From NCBI GenBank assembly GCA_021203045.1, contig JAJQBY010000139.1, positions 1-49,922 on the forward strand: DNA of 49,922 bases. Direction: 5' to 3'. The DNA is from Oscillospiraceae bacterium (GTDB lineage: Bacteria; Bacillota; Clostridia; Oscillospirales; Oscillospiraceae). The notes below the pieces were generated by a model that did no database searches, was not told where the DNA came from, and saw only the letters and a program-made list of their open reading frames with translations. A program made the translations under genes and the position numbers. This document shows, one piece after another, positions 6,922-15,378 of the stretch (its first letter is position 1; the number at the start of each line of letters is the position of its first letter).

Positions 6922-7735
6922 ATGGCATTTCGGATTGGATTTATGGCTGAGCAGCCATCCGCAAGGACTGTCGCCGCATACACTGTGCCGCAGCAGACGG
7001 GGACGCCCCGCCGGTCCGTGGTGCAGGTGCGTTTTCCGGACAGGGGGCCTCAGACTGGCATATTATAATGACCGGTTTGACCTGCATCGGGGCGACATTG
7101 TTTTTGTGGAAGGAAAGCTGGAGGGAAAGCGCGGCCGCGTGGAGGAGGTCAGCTATAATTTTAAAATCAAGGTATCGGATTACAAGCGCGTGATTGCCGT
7201 GGCTGATACGGAGGTGCACGGACGGTTTCACATGGCGGGCTCGCATGTCGTTTCCTTCGACCAGGCGGCACTGCCCTTCGGAAAGGCTGCGACCTGGTAC
7301 ATGGCGCCGCGGCAGGAGGACGACGAGTATGCCAGCGGCGTAGACGATACCGGCTTCCTTCTCAATGATCTCAAGGGCTTCAAGGTGAGCGAGGCGATCG
7401 CAGAACGCGGCCGGGACTATTACATGCGAAACAAGGTCGTATATATCAGCGTCGATGGGACCAGCGGCTGTGCCATCGTGGAGGGCAGCAGCCCCTATGA
7501 GGTGGAATTTACCTATCGCGGCGGCGAGATCAGCGGGCTTATCTGCTCCTGCTTCTGCAGCGGCAGCTGCAAGCACCAGGTGGCCGTGCTGCTGCAGCTT
7601 CGTGAATTGCTGGAGCTGATCGAAAAGCATTATGCGGATGAATATGAGCGCGCCGGATACTTCGCCGCAGTGAGCAAGGACGCGCTGTTCGATATCGTCA
7701 TCGGTGGCCGGGAGACCGGCAGCTTCACCCTGTGA
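6922..7735 (+). pseudogene. SWIM zinc-finger family protein, interrupted by a frameshift
   Basis: AAGGAGG at 6908-6914 and ATG 6922 start a reading frame MAFRIGFMAEQ...VVQVRFPDRG that runs out at a TAA near 7066. The rest of the protein, from LAYYNDRFDLHRGDIVFVEGK to the end, continues in the next frame to 7735. Dropping one G from the G5 run at 7043-7047 restores one frame of about 270 residues. The C-terminal part has the SWIM zinc finger CSCFCSGSCKH (CxC...CxH) preceded by a beta-rich region with a GKLEGKRGRVEEV segment. SWIM domains bind DNA or protein partners; the substrate is unknown. Either a real frameshift or a base-call error explains the break. If a gene caller starts inside, the intact second frame runs from about 7048 to 7735. 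Confidence 0.75.
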
Positions 7736-7763
7736 GCGGAACACAGCCTGCGGCCCTTTATAA

Positions 7764-7810
7764 CGGGAAAGCGCCTGACCTGTCCGCAGACAGATCAGGC
7801 GCTTCCCGGT
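7764..7810. terminator. Hairpin between convergent genes
   Basis: A long imperfect stem (CGGGAA, GCGCCTGA, CTGTC pairing with GACAG, TCAGGCGC, TTCCCG) ends the SWIM gene and the hydrolase gene on the other strand. It has no long T-run. Confidence 0.55.
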
Positions 7811-7832
7811 CAAATGTTTATCTGAAGGACGA

Positions 7833-10052
7833 TCAGAACAGATCGCTCAAGACGGCGGCGTATTCCGCGTTCTGGAATATCTCGTTCACAAACGCATCCC
7901 AGTGACGGGCGTCGGTCTCGGTGTTGCCGAAAACGTAGTCCTCCTGGCCGTAGTCGATCACGTCAAATCCGGGGACGGCCTTGCTGGCGCCGCTGTTGCG
8001 ATAGGCCAGCACATCCGCCAGAGAGAAGGAAACGCTGGTCACGTCCTCGTAATCCACCCAGTCGCTCAGGTCGGTGCCGGTGGCGCTCTCGGCGGTGCCG
8101 TTGGTGGTCTGGGCCTCAGCCTCGGCCTTTTCGATCTCGATGCCGCTGACATACTCGCCGTACATCTGGTCGATATACAGGGAGATGGAGTTGCCAAGCA
8201 CCTCAGAGGGCACATGGCCGCCGTCCCACTGCCATTCGATGACAGCGTCCGTCCCGGCGTTCAGCCAGGCGATCTCCAGGTTCAGGGAGGTCATCATGGG
8301 CATATCGCCCTCCACGGCGCCCATAACGATGCGTACCCAGGTGGGGTCCTCCGTGTCTTCATCCCCGATGTAGTTCAGGGGGTTATACAGGCTCACGATG
8401 TTGTTGCCGTACTTATCGCCGGCCTCGATCTCCGCGATATCGGCGGCATAGGCCTCGGCCATCTCCTCAAAGGTGCTGTAGTTGCTGGAGTTGGAGCCGC
8501 TGCCTGCGGCGGCAGTGCTGCCCTCGTCCGGGCCGCCGGAGCGGATGTCGTCGCCATACAGCTCCAGGGCGGTGTCCTCGGAATCGGCGCTGGCCTCGCC
8601 GGAGGCGGTAATATCGATATCACCGGAGGCCTCATCCGAGAAGTCCGCCGCGCCGTTCATACCGCTGGTCAGCATCTCGCCGCCGGCCCCGCCGGGGCCG
8701 CCGCTGCTGCTGGAGGAGGATGTCTTGGCATAACGGCCCTCGATGAAGGCCACGGCCTTGTCCTCACTGGTCATGGCGGCTACCTCCTCATCGGAAAGGG
8801 CGTTGCCGTCCTCATCGAACCAGGTCCAGCCGCTGGCATAGTCCAGATTGTCCAGATACCACTGGAGGTTTTCCGTGAATTCAGCCAGATACAGGTCCAG
8901 ATAGGTGCCGTAATAGCCGTTGGTCTCGGGATAGGCTTCCAGGTCGTATTCGATGGTCAGGGCGATGGTGCTGTTCAGCTCTCCGTCCCCGTCCAGGTCG
9001 AAGCCAACGGCGGATTCCTCTACCGTCAGGTTCTGGTCGTTGATGTATTCCATATAAGCCGCAGAGAGGTACTCGGCAAGCTGGACCTGGAAATCGGTGT
9101 TGAACTCATAGGTGGTGTCCATGTAATACTCGAACGCCTGGGCCATATCGCCCTCATACAGAGAGGTGATAGCGCTGTAGGCCACGCAGCCCCAGGCGCC
9201 GTCGGAGAGCTCGACCTCCTCCCCGTCGATGGTGACAGTGGTGGAGTAGGTGCCGTCCTCGTTGAGATACACGCCCACAGCGCCGGCTTCGATCTCATAA
9301 TCGTAGAAATCCGGGTTGTTGGAGGTGGCTGCGAACATGGTGGCATGGGCCGCGCCGCCGGAGCCGCCGGTGGATACCAGCAGGTCCACGTTGCCGGGCA
9401 GGTTCCCCAGCAGGATGTTGTACTTCACATACCGGGCGGCGTTTTTCTGGTCCACCAGGCAGGAGGGGGCGTCGCCGGTGTAGTAGGTGTTGCCGTCCTC
9501 ATCGGTGGCGGTGTCCTGCTTGCCCCGGTTGCCGCAGGCCACATTGATATAGCCCTCAGAGGCATAGGTGGTGGAGGCCTTGGAGTTATTGGAGGAGCCA
9601 TACCCCGCAGCGCCGGTGTTCAGGATGATGGGCGCGGTGGCGGCGGTATAGACCTGGCCGTTGGAGCTTGTGACCTCCGCCTCGTAGTCGATGACCAGGG
9701 AGCCCTTCACAGCGGACTCATAGGTCTCGGCGGTCACATCCTCCACGCCGTCCCCGTCTGTGTCGATGCCGGTGACATAGGCCCCGGGCACGCACACGGA
9801 CACGCCCTGCTGATCGGGCAGCTCGGGATAGGCCACGGCGGATACCACAGACAGCACCCATGCGTCGGCGCTGGCCGTGTAGCTCCATTCCTGGTCCTCG
9901 TTGTTGGCCAGGTTCAGGGTCTCCTCGATGTACTCCTTGTCGGAGGCCACCGATGTGCTGTCCTCCTCCGCGGCAAAGGCGGTCAGTCCGCACAGGGACA
10001 GCACCATAGCCAGTGCCAGCGTCAGAGACAGCAGCTTTTTCAGCTTCTTCAT
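7833..10052 (-). CDS. Secreted tannase/esterase-like alpha/beta hydrolase
   Basis: A 739-residue exported hydrolase. The signal peptide is residues 1-28 (MKKLKKLL...LTAFA) with cleavage before AEE. The segment GNRGKQD, then APSCLVDQKNAARYVKYN, then LPGNVDLLVSTGGSGGAAH matches the core of tannase/feruloyl-esterase-like enzymes; S231 in GGSGG is the probable nucleophile. GAVEGDMPM (near D583) and WDGGHVPSE (H613) fit the acid and His of the triad. Residues about 444-525 form a Ser/Gly/Asp-rich low-complexity insertion between the two halves of the fold. An Asp-rich FDLDGDGEL segment may bind calcium. AAAGGAGA precedes the ATG. It probably releases esterified phenolic or acyl groups outside the cell; the substrate is not determined. 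Confidence 0.7.
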   Translation of the reverse strand: MKKLKKLLSLTLALAMVLSLCGLTAFAAEEDSTSVASDKEYIEETLNLANNEDQEWSYTASADAWVLSVVSAVAYPELPDQQGVSVCVPGAYVTGIDTDGDGVEDVTAETYESAVKGSLVIDYEAEVTSSNGQVYTAATAPIILNTGAAGYGSSNNSKASTTYASEGYINVACGNRGKQDTATDEDGNTYYTGDAPSCLVDQKNAARYVKYNILLGNLPGNVDLLVSTGGSGGAAHATMFAATSNNPDFYDYEIEAGAVGVYLNEDGTYSTTVTIDGEEVELSDGAWGCVAYSAITSLYEGDMAQAFEYYMDTTYEFNTDFQVQLAEYLSAAYMEYINDQNLTVEESAVGFDLDGDGELNSTIALTIEYDLEAYPETNGYYGTYLDLYLAEFTENLQWYLDNLDYASGWTWFDEDGNALSDEEVAAMTSEDKAVAFIEGRYAKTSSSSSSGGPGGAGGEMLTSGMNGAADFSDEASGDIDITASGEASADSEDTALELYGDDIRSGGPDEGSTAAAGSGSNSSNYSTFEEMAEAYAADIAEIEAGDKYGNNIVSLYNPLNYIGDEDTEDPTWVRIVMGAVEGDMPMMTSLNLEIAWLNAGTDAVIEWQWDGGHVPSEVLGNSISLYIDQMYGEYVSGIEIEKAEAEAQTTNGTAESATGTDLSDWVDYEDVTSVSFSLADVLAYRNSGASKAVPGFDVIDYGQEDYVFGNTETDARHWDAFVNEIFQNAEYAAVLSDLF

Positions 10053-10269
10053 TGGGTTTCTCCTTTCAACATAAAGCTAAATTCATTATACACGAAATTA
10101 TGACTTTCTCTTATGCATTTTATTAATAAATCATGAACGTTACAAGCTTTTCCTGATGTATATCGTTGTAATACGATTTTATAACAGGTGATATATTGAT
10201 TTGCAGAGAAAGGGACGGCGCATAATCCCCTTATCCGGCGGAAATAAGCGCGGGAGGGCGTGGTTCTTT

Positions 10270-10298
10270 TTGACAAACAGCGGATAATATCGTATAAT
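10270..10298 (+). promoter_or_regulatory. Consensus promoter of the LCP gene
   Basis: TTGACA and TATAAT, both perfect, with a 17-base spacer; the start codon is 48 bases downstream. Confidence 0.8.
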
Positions 10299-10345
10299 TC
10301 CACTTATATATGGTCAAAAAAGATTAAAGCACGGGAGGAAAAGCC

Positions 10346-12259
10346 ATGAGCCAGTATGAATCGAGTGGCCGGGGCGGAAGGCATCTCAGACCGTCGGAGG
10401 ATGAGGATATTCAGGAGAGCCGGTATGAGCGGCAGCAGCCCCGCTCCACGGCCCGTCGTCCCATCGGTGATGGGGACGTACCGGCCCGTCCGTCCGGTCA
10501 GGCGGGGGACCGCGCTTCCCGGCAGCAGAGCCGCAGCTATCAGCAGGGGACCCGCAGTGCCCAGACCGCCGGCCGGAGCCCGTCGTCCGGGGGGCGTTCC
10601 CCTCAGCCGGCCGACAGGAGCCGCCAGCCCGGCAGCCGGTCCTCCCAGCAGGGCCGCGCCCCGCAGCAGAGCCGGCAGCCGCAAGGGGACAGACGGCCGC
10701 CTCAGGGGAGCGGAAGACCGCCTCAGGGCGGCGGACGGCCACCCAGGAGGGGCCGGAATATGCGCCCGTGGCAGATCGCCGGCATTATCCTGTCCGCCGT
10801 GCTCATTATCATCGTCACAGTGTTCTGCATCCAGCTGGGACGGCTGGGCATGCTGCCCAATAAATACCGCAACCTGATATGGGTCATCCTGGCGGCTCTG
10901 AGCGTCTGCATTCTGGCCCTCCAGCTCCGTCATTCCCGGGCTATCGGCTCCAAGGTGGTGGCGGTTATCCTGGCGGTGATTATGCTGGTGGGACTGATAT
11001 ATATCACCAAGGCCCTGTCCGCCCTGGGGAGCGTGACGGACGTGAGCGTCCAGTATTACAGCATAGGGGTGTATGTTCAGACGGACGACCCGGCGGAGTC
11101 CATCACGGACGCATCGGGCTATACCTTCGGCATCTTGACCTCTCTGGACAGGGACAATACGGACGAGTGCCTGGACGCCATCGTGGCGGAGCAGGGCGTG
11201 GCTCTGACCGCCGTGGAATATGAGAGCGTGGTGGACCTGGCTACCGCCCTGCTGAGCGGGGATGTGCAGGCCATCGTCATGAACAGCTCCTACCTCAGCG
11301 CTTTGTCGGAGGCCAGCAGCGACGGCGATATCTCCGAGGAGCTGGGCCAGTTCTCCGATGAGACGAAGGTCATCTATGAATACACCGTGGAGCGCACCAT
11401 CGAGCGGGTCGTTTCCGGCATCGCCGCCACCACGGAGGACGGCACCGAGGCCTATACAGGCAGCGACGGCGTCTACAGCATCAGCGAGGACCCCTTCATC
11501 GTCTATATCAGCGGCAACGACACCTCCGGCACCCTGGCCAGCACCGGGCGGAGCGATGTGAACATCCTGGCGGTGGTGAACCCGTCCACCCGCCGCATTC
11601 TCCTTGTGAACACCCCGCGGGACTACTATGTGACTCTGGCCTTCACCGGCGGCTCCAAGGACAAGCTGACCCACGCGGGCATCTACGGCGTGGACGTGTC
11701 CATGCAGGCCCTGGAGGACCTTTATGACATCTCCATCCAATATTACGTCCGCATGAACTTCCCAGGCTTTGAGGAGATCATCGACGCCCTGGGCGGCGTG
11801 AGCGTATACTCCGAATACGCCTTCACCAGCACCCATGGGGGCTATACCTTCACCGTGGGCTATAACGACGTGAACGGCGCGCAGGCCCTGGCTTTCGTCC
11901 GGGAGCGGTATTCCTTCACCGAGGGAGACCGGCAGCGGGGCAAAAACCAGATGGCGATGATCGAGGCCGTCATCGACAAGGCCCTCTCCTCGGCCATTCT
12001 GACCAACTATATGGACGTGATGAACGCCGCCTCCGCCGCCTTCGCCACCAATATGACCCAGAGCGAGATATCCTCCCTGGTGCAGTGGCAGCTGGCCACT
12101 GGCGGGAGCTGGACCGTGGACAGCACGGCCGTCACCGGCTCGGACAGCACCGGCACCGTGTATTCCATGGGCAGCACCAACGTCTATCGCATGCTCCCTG
12201 ACGACGACTCCGTAGCCGCCGCCGTGGAGCTGATAAACGAGGTCCTGGAGGGCAACTGA
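10346..12259 (+). CDS. LytR-CpsA-Psr (LCP) family cell-wall glycopolymer transferase
   Basis: LCP enzymes attach teichoic-acid-like or capsular polymers from lipid carriers to peptidoglycan, outside the membrane. In this 637-residue protein residues 1-138 are a disordered cytoplasmic tail very rich in Arg, Gln, Ser, Pro and Gly. Three membrane helices follow (about 142-162, 176-193, 204-222). The LCP domain lies near 395-550 with SDVNILAVVN, NTPRDYYV, LGGVSVY and the Arg-rich ALAFVRERY...DRQRGKNQ block. GGGAGG precedes ATG 10346. Most LCP proteins have one helix and a short tail; the long basic tail and three helices are unusual. A -35/-10 for the next gene follows directly. Confidence 0.88.
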   Translation: MSQYESSGRGGRHLRPSEDEDIQESRYERQQPRSTARRPIGDGDVPARPSGQAGDRASRQQSRSYQQGTRSAQTAGRSPSSGGRSPQPADRSRQPGSRSSQQGRAPQQSRQPQGDRRPPQGSGRPPQGGGRPPRRGRNMRPWQIAGIILSAVLIIIVTVFCIQLGRLGMLPNKYRNLIWVILAALSVCILALQLRHSRAIGSKVVAVILAVIMLVGLIYITKALSALGSVTDVSVQYYSIGVYVQTDDPAESITDASGYTFGILTSLDRDNTDECLDAIVAEQGVALTAVEYESVVDLATALLSGDVQAIVMNSSYLSALSEASSDGDISEELGQFSDETKVIYEYTVERTIERVVSGIAATTEDGTEAYTGSDGVYSISEDPFIVYISGNDTSGTLASTGRSDVNILAVVNPSTRRILLVNTPRDYYVTLAFTGGSKDKLTHAGIYGVDVSMQALEDLYDISIQYYVRMNFPGFEEIIDALGGVSVYSEYAFTSTHGGYTFTVGYNDVNGAQALAFVRERYSFTEGDRQRGKNQMAMIEAVIDKALSSAILTNYMDVMNAASAAFATNMTQSEISSLVQWQLATGGSWTVDSTAVTGSDSTGTVYSMGSTNVYRMLPDDDSVAAAVELINEVLEGN

Positions 12260-12286
12260 CGGGAACGAAAATTTGCTGTAATTTAA

Positions 12287-12315
12287 TTGACAAATCCGCG
12301 CTCGTGCTATAAAAT
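12287..12315 (+). promoter_or_regulatory. Promoter of the BspA-like gene
   Basis: TTGACA at 12287-12292 and TAAAAT at 12310-12315, 17-base spacing. The start codon is almost 190 bases downstream, leaving a long leader. Confidence 0.6.
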
Positions 12316-12321
12316 TATGAT

Positions 12322-12500
12322 AGAATTATCCGGGAAAGGGGCTTGACAGGGATGCTGCACGGCGTTAACCTTTGTACGGCACGGCATAATTGCGTCCTGG
12401 GACAGGTCCGTCTTTTTTGCGTAACAGAGCGTCTTCCTGCGGGGAAACCACGCGGGGAGGCGCTTATTGCCTTCGGAAAAACCTGTATAGGAGGGATTAA
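12322..12500 (+). promoter_or_regulatory. Long, possibly structured 5' leader
   Basis: Between the promoter and the ATG lie about 180 bases. A small CCTG/CAGG hairpin followed by TCCGTCTTTTTT sits near 12394-12418. A longer stem forms between 12430-12438 and 12453-12462 (GCGTCTTCC with GGGGAGGCGC, including G-U pairs). I could not match a known riboswitch class. Confidence 0.3.
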
Positions 12501-12503
12501 AAA

Positions 12504-13961
12504 ATGAAACAGCGGAAAATCATAACCTGGGCTCTCGTCCTGCTCACGGCCCTGTCCCTGCTCTCCGTGGCCGCCTTCGGGGACGATACGGAGGAGACAG
12601 ATAACCAGGAGACGATGGAGACATCTTCTAATGGGCAAACACTGACCGCCACAGCCTCTGGAGACGGGTGGACGCTGGACGAGGACGGCGTGCTGACCAT
12701 TTCCAGCGATACGGGAATGAGCAGCTGGGCAAGCAGCCGTTCCACTTATGCTTCCGATGTGAAATCGGTGGTGATAGAGGCCAGCGTCACAACCATCGGG
12801 AACGATGCCTTTCGGGGCTGCACCGGTCTGACCACAATCACGATTCTGGACGGCGTTACAACCATCGGGGGCTATGCCTTTTATGACTGCACCAGTCTGA
12901 CGAATGTGACCCTCGGCAGCGGGATAACAGAGATTCCGGCATATACGTTCAGTGGCTGTACCTCCCTGACGTCGGTAACAATGAGCTGCGCAGCAAACAA
13001 AAACATTGCCGAGAATGCGTTTGATAGTGCGTCAACCACATACACCATAACGCTCACCCACACCTACAGCGACGCCCCGGTCTTTACCTGGGCAGAGGAT
13101 TACAGTGCCGCCACGGTTACGTTCACCTGTGACGAAGGGGATGATACCGTGACGGAAACCTGCGAGGTGACGAGTAAGACCACCGCCGCCACCTGCACGA
13201 CGGCGGGGGAGACGGTTTATACGGCCAGCGTCACCTTTGAGGGCGTGACCTATACGGATGAGCAGACGGTTGCCATCCCCGCCACCGGCCATACCTACGA
13301 TACGAACACCTTTAGCTGGAACTGGTCGGAAGACTACAGCTCTGCCACCATCTCCTTCAGCTGTATCGATTGCGACGACGTCCACACGGAAAATGCCACA
13401 GTGACGTCCGAGGTCACGACTGCCGCCACGGAAACGGAAGCGGGTGTGACGGTCTATACCGCTGTTGCTAAATTTAACGACAGGGTATATGCGAACGTAC
13501 AGGCGGTGACGGACATTTCCGCCACGGGTCACAGCTATGGCGACCCGGTCTTTACCTGGGCGGAGGATGGAAAATCCGCCGTGGCGAGCTTTACCTGCGA
13601 GACCTGCGGCGATGTTCAGTCGGTGATAGCCGCGGTGACATCCGAGGTCAAGACCGCCGCCACGGCCGCGGAGGCGGGTGTGACGCTCTACACCGCCGCC
13701 GTCACCTTTGACGGCGTGGAGTATACGGACACAAAGGAGCTGGCGGACATTCCCGCCACGGGCGAGGCCACTGAGCCGCCGGCGGAAACGGCTACGCCCA
13801 GCGCCTCCCCCACGGCGACGGCTGCCGCAAGCCCCGCCGGCGCGGCCCCGTCCACCGGGGACGAGGCCAGCCCGCTCCTCTGGGCGATTCTGGCCGCAGT
13901 ATGCGCCGTCGCCCTGGGCGCGGCCCTCGCGCTGGCCCGGAAGGAGAGAACGGCGCGCTAA
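12504..13961 (+). CDS. BspA-like leucine-rich repeat surface protein with sorting-like C-terminus
   Basis: A 485-residue exported protein. The signal peptide is MKQRKIITWALVLL...VAAFG. Residues about 85-165 contain LRR_5/BspA-type repeats (AFRGCTGLTTITI, AFYDCTSLTNVTL, TFSGCTSLTSVTM). Three repeats of about 85 residues follow, each with F.W.ED....A...F.C, a YTA.V.F.G..Y segment and an ATGH/IPATG end. A Pro/Thr/Ala linker leads to APSTGDEASPLLW, a hydrophobic helix and a basic tail (RKERTAR). That resembles a sortase signal with PSTGD in place of LPxTG. TAGGAGGG precedes the ATG. Likely a cell-surface adhesin or carbohydrate-interacting protein; the ligand is unknown. Confidence 0.8.
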   Translation: MKQRKIITWALVLLTALSLLSVAAFGDDTEETDNQETMETSSNGQTLTATASGDGWTLDEDGVLTISSDTGMSSWASSRSTYASDVKSVVIEASVTTIGNDAFRGCTGLTTITILDGVTTIGGYAFYDCTSLTNVTLGSGITEIPAYTFSGCTSLTSVTMSCAANKNIAENAFDSASTTYTITLTHTYSDAPVFTWAEDYSAATVTFTCDEGDDTVTETCEVTSKTTAATCTTAGETVYTASVTFEGVTYTDEQTVAIPATGHTYDTNTFSWNWSEDYSSATISFSCIDCDDVHTENATVTSEVTTAATETEAGVTVYTAVAKFNDRVYANVQAVTDISATGHSYGDPVFTWAEDGKSAVASFTCETCGDVQSVIAAVTSEVKTAATAAEAGVTLYTAAVTFDGVEYTDTKELADIPATGEATEPPAETATPSASPTATAAASPAGAAPSTGDEASPLLWAILAAVCAVALGAALALARKERTAR

Positions 13962-14010
13962 GCCCCCCGTTGGGCTTTAGGTTTAGGGCGTGACGGATTG
14001 TCGTCTAATG

Positions 14011-14274
14011 TAGTGCTGGTACGGGGGAAACCTCTCCGTCAGCGCCTTTGGCGCTGCCACCTCCCCTTTCAGGGGAGGCATCCTAGTTTGAAGCTGGTTC
14101 TTTTCAACTTAGTGCAGTGCAAACAATGCTCTCCTTTGAGGCGCACTTGATTAGACGATTGTTTGCTACACACTACGTTATAGCCTACCAGCCTGCAACA
14201 AAGGAGGCCTCCCCTGAAAGGGGAGGGGGACCGCCCGCTAGGGCGGGGGAGAGGTTCCCCCGTAACCGGCACTA
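14011..14274. mobile_element. 264-bp MITE-like inverted-repeat element
   Basis: The ends TAGTGCTGGTACGGGGG and its near-complement CCCCCGTAACCGGCACTA form terminal inverted repeats. Pairing continues inward over about 65 bases on each side, through GGAAACCTCTCC and a CCTCCCCT/AGGGGAGG hairpin in both arms (14060-14078 and 14208-14226). A nested GCAAACAAT (14119) and ATTGTTTGC (14158) lie in the middle. No ORF of size is present. The outermost TA on both sides would fit a TA target duplication as in IS630/mariner-type elements, but two bases are weak evidence. Confidence 0.65.
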
Positions 14275-14354
14275 ACAAAGAGCGCTTCCCACCTGGACGA
14301 AAAAATCGCCGGCGAGTGCCCTCCGAAAAAGGGCGCGTAACGGACGCACAACAA

Positions 14355-14396
14355 AACACCGCACAGCAGCAAACCGGCGGCTGTGCGGTGTTTTTA
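14355..14396 (+). terminator. Intrinsic terminator before pdxS
   Basis: A 13-bp perfect stem (AACACCGCACAGC with GCTGTGCGGTGTT) and a 12-base loop, ending in TTTTTA. It isolates pdxST from the upstream surface-protein gene and the MITE. Confidence 0.85.
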
Positions 14397-14460
14397 TTCT
14401 CTGAAATCTGACTCTATAAAAAATATCTGATTTGAATATTTTAATATGACCAGACCGGCG

Positions 14461-14466
14461 TATAAT
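14461..14466 (+). promoter_or_regulatory. -10 element of pdxST
   Basis: A perfect TATAAT 35 bases before the pdxS start codon. No good -35 lies 17 bases upstream; the preceding DNA is AT-rich (TTGAATATTTTAATATGA) and could hold an activator site. Confidence 0.4.
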
Positions 14467-14501
14467 AAGACCCATCAGATCAGATAAGGAGGAAAAGACT
14501 T

Positions 14502-15377
14502 ATGGAAAAAACGAGATACGAGCTGAACAAGGAGCTGGCGCAGATGCTGAAGGGCGGCGTGATCATGGATGTCACCACCCCGGAGCAGGCCCGGATTGCC
14601 CAGGAGGCGGGGGCCTGCGCGGTGATGGCGCTGGAGCGCATTCCGGCGGATATCCGCGCCGCCGGCGGCGTGGCCCGGATGAGCGACCCGGCGCTGATAC
14701 GCAGCATCCAGGAGGCGGTGTCCATCCCGGTGATGGCAAAATGCCGCATCGGCCATTTTGCGGAGGCCCAGGTGCTGGAGGCGCTGGAAATAGACTACAT
14801 CGACGAGAGCGAGGTGCTGTCCCCGGCGGACGATGTATATCACATTCAAAAGACCCAATTCAAGGTTCCCTTTGTGTGCGGGGCGCGGAATCTGGGAGAG
14901 GCTCTGCGGCGCATTGCCGAGGGCGCGGCCATGATTCGCACCAAGGGCGAGCCGGGCACCGGCGACGTGGTGCAGGCCGTGCGCCATATGCGGGCTATGA
15001 ACGGGGAGATACGCCGGGTGCAGAGCCTGCGGCCGGATGAGCTGGCGGAGGCGGCCAAGGAGCTTCAGGCGCCCCTGTCCCTGGTGGAGTATGTCCACGA
15101 AAACGGGCGGCTCCCGGTGGTGAACTTCGCCGCCGGCGGCATCGCAACCCCGGCGGACGCGGCCCTGATGATGCAGCTGGGGGCGGAGGGCGTTTTCGTC
15201 GGCTCCGGCATTTTCAAATCCGGCGACCCGGCCCGCCGCGCGGCGGCCATTGTCCAGGCTGTGACCAACTATACGGACGCGAAGAAGATTGCGGAGGTGT
15301 CCGCCGGTCTGGGCCAGGCCATGGTGGGCATCAACCAGGAGGAGATAAAGCTTATCATGGAAGAACGGGGCGTTTGA
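14502..15377 (+). CDS. pdxS: Pyridoxal 5'-phosphate synthase, lyase subunit PdxS
   Basis: PdxS condenses ribose 5-phosphate, glyceraldehyde 3-phosphate and ammonia to PLP in the DXP-independent vitamin B6 pathway. The 291-residue TIM barrel is full length and very conserved. D23 (GVIMD), K80 (VMAKCRIGH) and K148 ([11 protein letters not shown]) match the catalytic Asp and the two lysines that carry intermediates. AAGGAGG lies 8 bases before the ATG. pdxT follows after one base, so the two subunits are made together; PdxT supplies the ammonia. Confidence 0.97.
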   Translation: MEKTRYELNKELAQMLKGGVIMDVTTPEQARIAQEAGACAVMALERIPADIRAAGGVARMSDPALIRSIQEAVSIPVMAKCRIGHFAEAQVLEALEIDYIDESEVLSPADDVYHIQKTQFKVPFVCGARNLGEALRRIAEGAAMIRTKGEPGTGDVVQAVRHMRAMNGEIRRVQSLRPDELAEAAKELQAPLSLVEYVHENGRLPVVNFAAGGIATPADAALMMQLGAEGVFVGSGIFKSGDPARRAAAIVQAVTNYTDAKKIAEVSAGLGQAMVGINQEEIKLIMEERGV

Positions 15378-15378
15378 C

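Noticed and set aside
7902-10103. Long open frame of 733 codons opposite the tannase-like gene
   Set aside because: The Gly/Val/His-rich translation is a shadow of the real signal-peptide-bearing gene on the minus strand.
10053-10345. Small ORF of 84 codons upstream of the tannase-like gene
   Set aside because: No ribosome site or family match; the region holds the divergent promoters instead.
14069-14475. Minus-strand ORFs of 67 and 96 codons
   Set aside because: They cover the MITE-like inverted repeats and a terminator and have no coding signs.
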